In this document: piece after piece, positions 9,042 to 18,863 of the stretch
How the letters are laid out: each line of letters begins with the position of its first letter
Position numbering within the stretch: the first letter of the stretch is position 1
DNA from: Cellulomonas chitinilytica
GTDB taxonomy: Bacteria; Actinomycetota; Actinomycetes; Actinomycetales; Cellulomonadaceae
Direction: 5' to 3'
DNA: 64,000 nucleotides
Assembly (NCBI RefSeq): GCF_016862675.1
Contig: NZ_BONK01000005.1
Span: forward strand, 1 to 64,000
The notes under the pieces: model-generated
The model's input: the letters and a program-made list of their open reading frames with translations, nothing else
Database searches by the model: none
Told to the model about the DNA's origin: nothing
Made by a program: the position numbers and the translations under genes

Positions 9042-10021
9042 GCATGCACCCGTTCCGCAAGGTCGCTGCCGCGGTCGCGGGCAGCGTCACGACCGCGGTC
9101 GTGCGCGGCGCGCTCGACGCGCAGGCACCGGGCGGCCCGGCGCGCTGGACGCGGACGAACCACCGTGGCGAGCCCGTGAGCATGCTCGAGGGACCCGCGG
9201 TCGCGGCGGGCCTGCTCGTCGGGTCGGTCGTGGGTGCTCCGTCGGGCCGCGCGGCGGCGGCCGTCGGGGTCGCGACCGCCGCGGGTGCGGCGTTCGGGAT
9301 CGTCGACGACCTCGCGGAGGACACGGAGGCCAAGCGCAAGGGGCTCCGGGGGCACCTCGGTGCGATGGCCCGGGGCGAGGTGACGACCGGCGGCCTCAAG
9401 GTGCTCGGCATCGGCGCGGGCGCACTGGTGGCGGCGGCGCTGGCGCTGCCGGGCAGGGACGACGCCGGCCGGCGCACACCGCTCGCGGGCCACCTGCTCG
9501 ACGTCGTGACCTCCGGCGCGCTCATCGCGGCGAGCGCGAACCTCCTGAACCTGCTCGACCTCCGACCTGGCCGTGCGCTCAAGGCGGCGACGCTCGTCGC
9601 GGCACCGCTCGCGCTCGGCAACGGTGCGGGAGCCGGCGGGGCGTCGTCGGTGCTCGGTGCCGCCGGGGCCGCGTTCGACCAGGACCTGCACGAGACGGAC
9701 ATGCTCGGGGACGGCGGCGCGAACGCGCTCGGCGCGACCCTCGGGGCGGCGCTCGTGCTGAGCGCGCCGCGGCGGGTCCGGCTCGTGGCGCTGGGTGTCG
9801 TCGCTGGCCTCACGATCGCGAGCGAGAAGGTCAGCTTCACGCGGGTGATCGAGCGCACTCCGGTGCTGCGGGAGCTCGACGCCCTCGGCCGGCGGCCCGC
9901 GCACGAGGCGCCCGGCCCGGGCGGCTCGTCCACCGGCGGCTCGTCCACCGGCGGCTCGGCGGCCGGTGGTTCGGCGGCTGGTGGTTCGGCGGCGGGCGCA
10001 TCGTCGACCGGCGCGGCGTGA
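9038..10021 (+). CDS. WecA/MraY-like polyprenyl-phosphate transferase family membrane protein
   Basis: 327 residues, ATG overlapping the steB stop. Many membrane helices alternate with short loops. The motifs GIVDDLAED, NLLNLLDLRPGRALK and MLGDGGANALGATLG sit where WecA/MraY enzymes carry their DD, NxxNxxDG and GDxG motifs, so this is a member of the glycosyltransferase-4 superfamily. The second motif lacks the usual Asp-Gly repeat, so catalytic activity is uncertain. The last ~35 residues are a GGSST/GGSAA repeat tail. The position between steB and murJ points to cell-wall precursor metabolism. Confidence 0.75.
   Translation: MSMHPFRKVAAAVAGSVTTAVVRGALDAQAPGGPARWTRTNHRGEPVSMLEGPAVAAGLLVGSVVGAPSGRAAAAVGVATAAGAAFGIVDDLAEDTEAKRKGLRGHLGAMARGEVTTGGLKVLGIGAGALVAAALALPGRDDAGRRTPLAGHLLDVVTSGALIAASANLLNLLDLRPGRALKAATLVAAPLALGNGAGAGGASSVLGAAGAAFDQDLHETDMLGDGGANALGATLGAALVLSAPRRVRLVALGVVAGLTIASEKVSFTRVIERTPVLRELDALGRRPAHEAPGPGGSSTGGSSTGGSAAGGSAAGGSAAGASSTGAA
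9920..9994 (+). repeat. Five tandem 15-bp units encoding GGSST/GGSAA
   Basis: Two identical GGCGGCTCGTCCACC units are followed by three diverged ones. They encode a flexible Gly/Ser tail on the MraY-like protein and are a candidate variable-number repeat. Confidence 0.9.
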
Positions 10022-11691
10022 GCCCAGCGGTCCGCCGCCTCGTCGGCGGCCTCGGCGGTGCCGCCGCGATGATCGCGGCGATCACGGTGCTGAGCCGGCT
10101 CCTCGGGTTCGCGAGGTACCTGGTGCAGGCGCACGCGTTCCACGGCGGGGGCAGCATCGGCGGCGCCTACAACACGGCGAACATGATGCCGAACATCCTG
10201 TTCGAGGCGGCGGCCGGCGGTGCGCTCGCGGGTGCGCTCGTGCCGCTGCTCGCGCTCCCGGTCTCCCGGGGGCTGCGCAAGGACGTCGACGGCATCGCCT
10301 CGGCGGCGCTCGGGTGGACGCTCCTCGTGCTGGTGCCGCTCGGCGCCGTCCTGGCGGCGGCGAGCGGGTTCATCGCCGACGTCTGGCCGGGCGACCTGGA
10401 CGCCGCCTACCGGGACCTGCTCCGGTTCTTCATCCTGGTCTTCGCGATCCAGATCCCGCTGTACGGGGTCGCGGTGCTGCTGTACGCCGTCCTGCAGGCG
10501 CACAAGCGGTTCTTCTGGCCCGCGTTCGCCCCGGTGCTGTCGTCGGTCGTGGTGATCGCGACGTACGCGGTCTACGGGGCCCTCGCGGCCGGTGAGCGGG
10601 ACGACCCGGCGGCCGTCGGGTCCGGGCCGCTGTCGCTGCTCGCGTGGGGGACCACGCTCGGGGTGGCCGCGATGTGCCTGCCGATGTTCGTGCCGGTACA
10701 CCGGCTCGGGGTCCGCCTTCGGCCGACGCTCCGGTTCGCGCCGGGCATCGGCCGACGGCTGCGCGCACTGGCGTTCGCCGGTGTGGGGTCGGTCGTCGCG
10801 CAGCAGCTCGCGACGCTCGTCGTGCTCCTCGTGTCGCCGTGGAAGGGTGACGACGGCACGTTCAGCCTGTACCTGTGGTCGCAGCAGGTGTACCTCCTGC
10901 CGTACGCCGTGCTCGTCGTGCCGCTCGCGACGTCGACGTTCCCGCGGCTGGCCGCGCGAGCGGCGGCCGGGCGGCACGTCGAGTTCGCCACCATGGCCTC
11001 CGTGACGACCCGAGCCGTCGTCGTGTCGGCCGGCGTCGGCGCAGCCGCCGTGGCCGCTGCGGCTCCCGCGATCGCCGACGTGTTCGGCACGTTCGGGGAC
11101 GACCCCGAGACCGCTGCTGCGATGACGCCGGCGATCACGCTGCTCCTGCCCGGTCTCCTCGGGTTCGCCGTGATGTTCCACGCGTCGCGCGCGTTGTACG
11201 CGCTCGAGCGCGGCCGGCTCGCCATCACCGCGAACGTGGCGGGCTGGGGGACGGCGGCGGTCGCGTCCGTCGTGCTCGCCGCGCTGCTGGTGCCCGACGG
11301 CCACGACTCGACGGGGACGCTCGTCGCCCTCGCGCTCGCGAGCTCGACGGGGATGCTCGTCGGCGGCATCGGTGCGCTCGCCGGGCTGCACCGTGCGGCC
11401 GGGCCTGAGGCACTGCGGGGCCTGGCGCGCACCGTCGTGGTGGTCGTCGCGGGCGGTGCGGCGGGGGCCGCGCTGGGGCGCTGGGTCGTCGACACCATCG
11501 GCTCGTTCGTCGGAGGAGACGTCGGGTCGGCGATCGCCGCGGCGGTCGGAGGAGCCCTGGTCTCGGTCGTGGTGGTCGCCGCGGGGATCGGCCTGCTCGA
11601 CCGTGGCACGGTGACGGGCTTCTTGCGGGTCGAGCGGCAGCCGGCCCCGTCGTCGGAGCCTGCGGCGACGGTCCCCGACCCCACGGACTGA
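10018..11691 (+). CDS. murJ: MurJ/MviN family lipid II flippase
   Basis: 557 residues, GTG overlapping the preceding stop. MOP-superfamily flippase that moves lipid II across the membrane. About 14 membrane helices can be read, with the characteristic early segment LGFARYLVQAHAF, the NMMPNILFEAAAGGALAGA stretch and the SPWKGDDGTFSLYLWSQQVY loop. It ends after the membrane part with a short Pro/Ala tail and lacks the kinase-like domain of the mycobacterial MviN. It sits directly behind the MraY-like gene and steAB, in an envelope-synthesis group. Confidence 0.88.
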   Translation: MSPAVRRLVGGLGGAAAMIAAITVLSRLLGFARYLVQAHAFHGGGSIGGAYNTANMMPNILFEAAAGGALAGALVPLLALPVSRGLRKDVDGIASAALGWTLLVLVPLGAVLAAASGFIADVWPGDLDAAYRDLLRFFILVFAIQIPLYGVAVLLYAVLQAHKRFFWPAFAPVLSSVVVIATYAVYGALAAGERDDPAAVGSGPLSLLAWGTTLGVAAMCLPMFVPVHRLGVRLRPTLRFAPGIGRRLRALAFAGVGSVVAQQLATLVVLLVSPWKGDDGTFSLYLWSQQVYLLPYAVLVVPLATSTFPRLAARAAAGRHVEFATMASVTTRAVVVSAGVGAAAVAAAAPAIADVFGTFGDDPETAAAMTPAITLLLPGLLGFAVMFHASRALYALERGRLAITANVAGWGTAAVASVVLAALLVPDGHDSTGTLVALALASSTGMLVGGIGALAGLHRAAGPEALRGLARTVVVVVAGGAAGAALGRWVVDTIGSFVGGDVGSAIAAAVGGALVSVVVVAAGIGLLDRGTVTGFLRVERQPAPSSEPAATVPDPTD

Positions 11692-11770
11692 GCCGCGCCG
11701 GCACCCGCGGGCGACGCCGACGTGTCGGGACTCACCGTGCCGACCTCTCGGGCGCACGGCCGGAGCAGGG

Positions 11771-11776
11771 TAGGCT
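11771..11776 (+). promoter_or_regulatory. pyrG -10 box, leaderless
   Basis: TAGGCT ends 8 bases before the GTG at 11785, so transcription should begin at or next to the start codon. No ribosome binding site is present. Confidence 0.65.
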
Positions 11777-11784
11777 GGAATCCC

Positions 11785-13454
<1,670 letters not shown>

Positions 13455-13455
<1 letters not shown>

Positions 13456-14072
13456 TGGCCGAGCACGTCGTCGCCGACTCGGCGGCGCCACGTCCGGTCG
13501 TGTCGCACGAGGTCCTGCACCACGGGAAGGTGTGGGACCTGGCGACGGACGTCGTCGACCTCGGTGACTCGCAGGTGGTCCGTGAGTACGTCGACCACCC
13601 GGGGGCCGTCGCGGTCGTCGCGCTCGACGAGGCCGACCGGGTGCTGCTCGTGTCGCAGTACCGGCACCCCGTCCGCCACGAGCTGTGGGAGCTGCCCGCG
13701 GGGCTGCTCGACGTGGAGGGCGAGGAGCTCGTCGTCGCCGCCGCGCGTGAGCTCGCCGAGGAGGCCGACCTGGTCGCCGGCTCGTGGTGGACGCTCGTGG
13801 ACTTCTTCACGTCGCCCGGCGGTTCCGACGAGCGGATCGTCGTCTTCCTCGCGCGTGACCTCTCGGCCGTCCCCGACGCCGACCGGTACACGCGGGTCGA
13901 CGAGGAGGCGGACATGGCCCTCGCCTGGCTGCCGCTCGACGAGGCCGTGGACGCGGTCCTGGCGGGGCGGCTGCACAGTCCCACGGCGATCACCGGGGTC
14001 CTGGCCGCCGCCGCGGCCCGAGCGCGGCAGTGGTCGACGCTGGAGGAGGTCGTCCCGGCTCCGCCGGGGTGA
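13455..14072 (+). CDS. NUDIX hydrolase, ADP-ribose pyrophosphatase type
   Basis: 205 residues, ATG overlapping the pyrG stop by one base. The NUDIX box is complete: G-x5-E-x7-RELAEEADL beginning at GLLDVEGEE. The sequence QYRHPVRHELWELPAG just before it and DFFTSPGGSDERI after it are typical of ADP-ribose pyrophosphatases such as Rv1700. It likely hydrolyses ADP-ribose to AMP and ribose-5-phosphate in the cytoplasm. It is the last gene of the pyrG unit and ends at a strong hairpin. Confidence 0.9.
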
Positions 14073-14110
14073 CCGGCCCTGAGCACACCTGACCGCCCGC
14101 CTGGCGGCCT

Positions 14111-14147
14111 CGCGACGCCCGGGCCCGTGCAGGGACCGGGCGTCGCG
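14111..14147. terminator. Bidirectional terminator hairpin between convergent operons
   Basis: A perfect 12-bp stem (CGCGACGCCCGG at 14111-14122 against 14136-14147) with a 13-base loop lies between the NUDIX stop and the ABC permease stop. No T-run follows, as is common in actinobacteria. Confidence 0.75.
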
Positions 14148-14150
14148 CTG

Positions 14151-14960
14151 TCAGCGGCTCGTCGACCTGCGGTACTGCATGTTGGCCAGCGGCACGAAGA
14201 TGAGCAGGAACACGCCCGTCCAGATGAGCGTGTAGACCTCGGCGTGCTGCAGCGGCCAGGCGTCCGGGGTCGGGACGCCTGCCGGGATGTTGCCGAAGAG
14301 CTCGCGTGACGCCTGCGTCACCGCCGACACCGGGTTCCACTCGGCGAACGTCTGCAGCGGCGCGGGCAGCGTCTCGAGCGGCACGAACGTGTTCGCGACG
14401 AACGTCAGCGGGAAGATCACGATGAACGTGGCGTTGTTGAACACCTCGACGCTCGGCACGAGCATCCCGAGCCAGGCCATGACCCACGAGATCGCGTACG
14501 CGAACACCAGCAGCAGCAGGAACCCGAGCGCGGCCTCGGCGGGGGAGCTGTGGATGCCCCACCCGACGAGCAGGCCGGTGAGCGCCATGACGACGAGGAC
14601 GATGACGTTGTTCACGACGTCCGAGAGCGTCCGACCGGTGAGGACCGCGGACGGGGCCATGGGCAGGGACCGGAAGCGGTCGATGATGCCCTTCTTGACG
14701 TCGTCCGCGAGGCCGGCGCCGGTGATCGTGGCGCCGAAGATGACGGTCTGGGCGAAGATCCCCGCCATGAGGAACTCGCGGTAGGCGTCGGGGTCCGCGC
14801 CGCCGGGGACGTTGATCGCGCCGCCGAACACGTACGCGAACAGCAGCACGAACATGATCGGCGACAGCGTGGTGAAGACCAGGAGGTCGGGGACCCTCTT
14901 GATCTTGATGATGTTGCGCTTGGCGACGACGTACGCGTCGGTGAACACGGTCGCGGACAT
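14151..14960 (-). CDS. ABC-2 type permease, DrrB-like
   Basis: 269 residues. Six membrane helices follow an N-terminal cytoplasmic helix (AYVVAKRNIIKIKRVPDLLV). The region FRSLPMAPSAVLTGRTLSDVVN is the usual ABC-2 amphipathic coupling segment. It should pair with the ATPase encoded just upstream, whose stop overlaps this ATG (TGATG). The family exports antibiotics, lipids or glycoconjugates; the substrate cannot be told from sequence. It is the last gene of the ctaA-ATPase-permease unit. Confidence 0.88.
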   Translation of the reverse strand: MSATVFTDAYVVAKRNIIKIKRVPDLLVFTTLSPIMFVLLFAYVFGGAINVPGGADPDAYREFLMAGIFAQTVIFGATITGAGLADDVKKGIIDRFRSLPMAPSAVLTGRTLSDVVNNVIVLVVMALTGLLVGWGIHSSPAEAALGFLLLLVFAYAISWVMAWLGMLVPSVEVFNNATFIVIFPLTFVANTFVPLETLPAPLQTFAEWNPVSAVTQASRELFGNIPAGVPTPDAWPLQHAEVYTLIWTGVFLLIFVPLANMQYRRSTSR

Positions 14961-15931
14961 CACACACCCGCCTTCTCGCTGACGGGCTCGTCCTCGGACA
15001 CGTGGCCCGTGAGGGAGAGGAAGACGTCGTCCAGCGTCGGCCGTCGTAGCCCGACGTCGTCGAGCATCAGGCCCGCGCCGTCCAGCACCCGCAGCGCCTC
15101 CGTGAGGGTCTGGGCGCCCCCCTGCACGGGGAACAGGAGCGCTCGGCGGTTGGCCTCGACCGTGGCGGGGCCGACGGCCAGCGGCTCCAGGAGGGTCCGC
15201 GCCTCGTCGAGCCGGGAGGCGTCGCGCACGGTGAGCTCGAGACGTTCGCCGCCGACCTGCTGCTTGAGCTGGTCGGAGGTGCCGTGCGCGATGATCCGCC
15301 CGTGGTCGATGACGACGATGTCGTCGGCGAGCAGGTCGGCCTCCTCGAGGTACTGCGTGGTGAGCAGCAGGGTCGTGCCCCCGGCGACCAGGGTCTGGAT
15401 GACGTCCCACATCTCCGTGCGCCCGCGTGGGTCGAGGCCCGTCGTGGGCTCGTCGAGGAAGATCACGGGTGGGTCGGCGACGAGGGCGCCGGCGAGGTCG
15501 AGCCGGCGTCGCATGCCGCCGGAGTACGTCTTCGACGGCCTGTCGGCGGCGTCCTCGAGCCGGAACGACGCGAGCAGCTCGCGCGCCCGCTCGCTCGACC
15601 GTCTGCGACCGAGGTGGTAGAGGCGGCCGATCATCTCGAGGTTCTCGTAGCCCGTCAGGTACTCGTCGACGGCCGCGTACTGACCGGAGAGGCCGATCTT
15701 GCGGCGCACGGCGCGGGGGGCGGCGAGCACGTCGATGCCGGCGACCTCCGCGGAGCCGGCGTCGGGCTGGAGCAGGGTGGTGAGGATCCGGACGATGGTC
15801 GTCTTGCCCGCACCGTTGGGTCCCAGGAGCCCGAGGACGGTGCCGGTAGGAACCGTGAGGTCCACGCCGTCGAGGGCGGTGACGTCCTTGTACTTCTTGA
15901 CGAGGCCTTGCGCGACGATCGCAGGAGTCAT
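14960..15931 (-). CDS. ABC transporter ATPase, DrrA-like
   Basis: 323 residues. Walker [10 protein letters not shown] at 37-45, signature YSGGMRRRLDLAGALV, Walker B VIFLDEPTTGLD, then the switch region LLTTQYLEEAD. The ~90-residue C-terminal extension ending in LRRPTLDDVFLSLTGH is the hallmark of the DrrA subfamily that works with DrrB-type permeases. Both ends overlap neighbours: ATGA with ctaA upstream, TGATG with the permease downstream. The substrate is unknown. Confidence 0.9.
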   Translation of the reverse strand: MTPAIVAQGLVKKYKDVTALDGVDLTVPTGTVLGLLGPNGAGKTTIVRILTTLLQPDAGSAEVAGIDVLAAPRAVRRKIGLSGQYAAVDEYLTGYENLEMIGRLYHLGRRRSSERARELLASFRLEDAADRPSKTYSGGMRRRLDLAGALVADPPVIFLDEPTTGLDPRGRTEMWDVIQTLVAGGTTLLLTTQYLEEADLLADDIVVIDHGRIIAHGTSDQLKQQVGGERLELTVRDASRLDEARTLLEPLAVGPATVEANRRALLFPVQGGAQTLTEALRVLDGAGLMLDDVGLRRPTLDDVFLSLTGHVSEDEPVSEKAGV

Positions 15932-16884
15932 ACCGCGAGCGTAGGTGTGACCTCCGACACATCTCCACGGACGCGGAGGGATCCGGCGAACGACACCACA
16001 CCTGCGGTCAGGAGCGCCGCCCCCACGAGGTGCAGGTTGACGAGCGCGATCGGCAGACCCGTGAACAGCTGGACGTACCCGACGAGACCCTGGCCGAGCG
16101 TCACGCCGAGCAGCACCCAGCCGGTGGTCCGCGCCCGGCCCGGGACGCCGGCCCGCAGGACCCGGACGAGCACGGCGACGAGGACCACGACGAACGCCCA
16201 GACCGCCGCGGAGTGCACGCGCGCGACCGTGTACGGGTCGAGGGCGAACCGGTAGCCGATCTCGTCGTCCCCCGAGTGCGGGCCGGCTCCGGTGGTCACG
16301 ACCCCCAGCCCCAGGACGACGACCGTGAGCGCGGCGAGCACCCACATCAGGCCACGCGTCGTCCCGTCGACGAGCGAGACGGGCGGTGCGTCGCCCTCCC
16401 GGGTCCGCACCACCAGCCACATCGACACCGCCACGAGGGCCATCGAGATGAGCAGGTGGCTCGCGACGATCGCCGGGTGCAGGTCGACCAGCACGGTGAT
16501 GCCGCCGACGACCGCCTGCACGAGCACCCCGACCAGCGGGGCCAGGCCGAGCCAGCGGTACGACCGCACGCGCGAACGGTCGGTGAAGACCAGCAGGGCG
16601 ACGACGACGCCGACGGCCACGAGGAGGCCGCTGACGGTCCGGTTGCCGAACTCGATGAACGGGTGGATCGACGTCGCGTCGTGGAACCGGGGAGTGAACT
16701 CGCCGGGCTCGCACTGCGGCCACGTCGAGCAGCCGAGGCCGGAGCCGGTGAGGCGGACCGCGCCGCCGGTGCCGACGATGACGATCTGCCCGACGAGGTT
16801 GGCGAGGACGGCCGGCCACACCCAGCGCGGCCGCCACCGGTCGAGCAGCGACGGTGCGGGGTCGAGCGTGGTCGGCGAGGTCAC
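15928..16884 (-). CDS. ctaA: Heme A synthase (COX15/CtaA family)
   Basis: 318 residues, eight membrane helices. It converts heme O to heme A for the aa3 cytochrome oxidase. Recognisable parts are GTGGAVRLTGSGLGCSTWPQ with its Cys, HPFIEFGNRTVSG and the histidines of VDLHPAIVASHLLIS, which bind heme. The same gene adjoins the SUF cluster in M. tuberculosis (Rv1456c). A leaderless start is predicted: TAGGCT lies 7 bases before the GTG. The stop overlaps the DrrA-like gene. Confidence 0.93.
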   Translation of the reverse strand: MTSPTTLDPAPSLLDRWRPRWVWPAVLANLVGQIVIVGTGGAVRLTGSGLGCSTWPQCEPGEFTPRFHDATSIHPFIEFGNRTVSGLLVAVGVVVALLVFTDRSRVRSYRWLGLAPLVGVLVQAVVGGITVLVDLHPAIVASHLLISMALVAVSMWLVVRTREGDAPPVSLVDGTTRGLMWVLAALTVVVLGLGVVTTGAGPHSGDDEIGYRFALDPYTVARVHSAAVWAFVVVLVAVLVRVLRAGVPGRARTTGWVLLGVTLGQGLVGYVQLFTGLPIALVNLHLVGAALLTAGVVSFAGSLRVRGDVSEVTPTLAV

Positions 16885-16891
16885 GGTGACC

Positions 16892-16897
16892 AGCCTA
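16892..16897 (-). promoter_or_regulatory. ctaA -10 box, leaderless
   Basis: Minus-strand TAGGCT, 7 bases before the GTG at 16884. Confidence 0.6.
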
Positions 16898-16960
16898 CGG
16901 TCGGCCGTCGGACGTCCACGCCGCGTCGACGGCGAGGCTCGTCACACCCGCGTCGCCCGC

Positions 16961-17728
16961 TCAGTGCCAGCGGAAGAGGCGCCCGGCACCCCAGCCGAGG
17001 GCGGCCGTCCAGGCGACCAGGACGACGACCGACCAGGGCGGCAGGACCCCGTGCAGGAGCGTCTCGCGCATCGCCTCGCCGAGCGCGCCGGACGGCAGCA
17101 GGAGCGCGACGTGCTCGAGCGGTCCGGGCAGGCGCGACGCCGGGATGATCACGCCGCCCGCCACGGCGAGCACGATGAGCGCGAGGTTCGCGACGGCGAG
17201 CACCGCCTCGGCGCGCAGCGTGCCCGCGACGAGGAGCGCGAGCGACGTGAAGGCACCGGTGCCGAGCACGACGGCGACGAGCGCGAGGCCGAGGCCGGCC
17301 GGGTCGGGCCGCCAGCCGAGCAGCACCGCGGTCAGCCCGATGACGACGATCTGCACGACCTCGACCCCGAGGACACCGAGGACCTTGCCGGCGAGCAGCC
17401 CGCCGCGACCCAACGGTGTGGTGGACAGCAGCCGCAGCACGCCGTTGCGCCGGTCGAACGACGAGGCGATGGCCTGCGACGTGAACGACGAGGTCATGAC
17501 GGCGAGGGCGAGGATGCCCGGGGTCAGGAAGTCGATGCGGGACTCGCCGGCTGTGTCGAGGTCGACGAACGTGCCCCGGGTCAGGCCGACGAGCACGAGC
17601 ACCGGCACGATGATCGTGACCAGCAGCTGCTCGCCGTTGCGCAGGATGGCGCGCGTCTCAAACGACGTCTGGGCGAGCACGCGCCGCCAGGTGGGAGCGG
17701 CGCCCGGGTGGGTCGTCGTGGCGGTCAT
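16961..17728 (-). CDS. ABC-2 type permease
   Basis: 255 residues with six predicted membrane helices (for example LLVTIIVPVLVLVGL and LVLIVLAVAGGVII-like stretches). SFDRRNGVLRLLSTTPLGRGG is the ABC-2 coupling segment. Start overlaps the upstream ATPase stop (ATGA). Corresponds in position to Rv1457c, beside ctaA and the SUF genes. Substrate not known; conserved linkage hints at an envelope or redox-related export function. Confidence 0.88.
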   Translation of the reverse strand: MTATTTHPGAAPTWRRVLAQTSFETRAILRNGEQLLVTIIVPVLVLVGLTRGTFVDLDTAGESRIDFLTPGILALAVMTSSFTSQAIASSFDRRNGVLRLLSTTPLGRGGLLAGKVLGVLGVEVVQIVVIGLTAVLLGWRPDPAGLGLALVAVVLGTGAFTSLALLVAGTLRAEAVLAVANLALIVLAVAGGVIIPASRLPGPLEHVALLLPSGALGEAMRETLLHGVLPPWSVVVLVAWTAALGWGAGRLFRWH

Positions 17729-18648
17729 CGCAGGTCCCGTCCCGTCAGGTCGAGGAAGACGTCCTCGAGCGTGCGGCGGCCGACCGTGATCCGCGTGGCC
17801 AGCTCGTCGTGCTCCGCGAGCCACCCGGTGAGGGCGGCGAGCGTGCGCGGCGTGACCGTGCCGGTGACCGCGTAGGTGCCCGCGACGTGCTCGTCGACGG
17901 TCAGCCCGTCGCCCAGCGCCCGGGCCAGCGCGGCGGTGTCGAGACCGGGGGAGGCCTGCAGCTGCAGCGTGCGGTCGTCGGCCGCCGCGAGGAGCGCACC
18001 GACCGACCCCTGGGCGACGACGCGGCCGTGGTCGACCACGACGACGTGGTCCGCGAGGTCCTCGGCCTCGTCCATGAGGTGCGTGGTGAGGAGCACGGCG
18101 ACGCCCTCGTCGCGCAGCTCGCGCACGAGGTCCCAGACGGCCCGGCGCGACTGGGGGTCCATCCCCGCGCTCGGCTCGTCCAGGAACACGATCTCGGGGC
18201 GCCCGACGACCGCGGCCGCGAGCGCGAGACGCTGACGCTGGCCCCCGGAGAGCCGCCGGACGGTCGTGCGTCCGAACGACCCGAGGCCGAGCCGCTCGGT
18301 GAGCTCGCCGAGGTCGCGCGGGGAGGCGTACATGCGGGCGACGTGGGCGAGCATGTCCAGCGCCCGCACGCCGGTGGGCAGCCCGCCGTCCTGGAGCATC
18401 ACGCCGACCCGCGGCCGCAGGTCGCGCGCGGAGGTCGCCGGGTCGAGGCCGAGGACGCGGACGCTGCCCTCGTCGGGCGTGCGGAGACCCTCGCAGCACT
18501 CGACGGTCGTCGTCTTGCCCGCGCCGTTCGGGCCGAGCACCGCGGTCACCTGGCCGGCACGGGCGACGAGGTCGAGGCCGTCGACGACGGCGCGGTCGCC
18601 GTACCGCTTGACGAGCCCGGTGATCTCGAGCGCGGGGGAGTCGGGCAC
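17725..18648 (-). CDS. ABC transporter ATPase next to the SUF operon
   Basis: 307 residues, GTG start. Walker [10 protein letters not shown] near residue 38, signature [15 protein letters not shown], Walker [13 protein letters not shown], switch [13 protein letters not shown]-terminal extension ends [15 protein letters not shown], so it belongs to the CcmA/DrrA-like class. Position matches Rv1458c. The mptB-like mannosyltransferase (Rv1459c) that sits between this gene and sufR in mycobacteria is missing. Divergent from sufR, and predicted leaderless. Confidence 0.9.
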   Translation of the reverse strand: MPDSPALEITGLVKRYGDRAVVDGLDLVARAGQVTAVLGPNGAGKTTTVECCEGLRTPDEGSVRVLGLDPATSARDLRPRVGVMLQDGGLPTGVRALDMLAHVARMYASPRDLGELTERLGLGSFGRTTVRRLSGGQRQRLALAAAVVGRPEIVFLDEPSAGMDPQSRRAVWDLVRELRDEGVAVLLTTHLMDEAEDLADHVVVVDHGRVVAQGSVGALLAAADDRTLQLQASPGLDTAALARALGDGLTVDEHVAGTYAVTGTVTPRTLAALTGWLAEHDELATRITVGRRTLEDVFLDLTGRDLR

Positions 18649-18656
18649 GGAAGGGA

Positions 18657-18662
18657 AGTCTA
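18657..18662 (-). promoter_or_regulatory. -10 box of the SUF-adjacent ABC operon, leaderless
   Basis: Minus-strand TAGACT, 8 bases before the GTG at 18648. Confidence 0.6.
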
Positions 18663-18756
18663 GGGCCGCGTCGACGTCGGCCCCGGCCGCGCGGGCACGG
18701 TGTGACGGTCGTCATGCACGGCGTGGTGAGGGGGACCTTGCTTGCGGGGATGGATT

Positions 18757-18778
18757 TCGGCAACAAGGATGTTGCCGA
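18757..18778 (+). promoter_or_regulatory. Candidate SufR operator
   Basis: An 8-bp perfect inverted repeat around a 6-base spacer, with the core CAAC-AAGGAT-GTTG at 18761-18774. CAAC-N6-GTTG is the core reported for cyanobacterial SufR sites. It lies ~90 bases before the sufR start, in the gap between the SUF operon and the divergent ABC operon, so it could control either or both. Confidence 0.75.
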
Positions 18779-18863
18779 TATCGAGGCCCTTCTCAGGGCC
18801 GGAGCGCGCCGCTGCCCGACGAGACGTCGTCGGTGGCGCACGGGACGACGAACCGGAGGTGTC

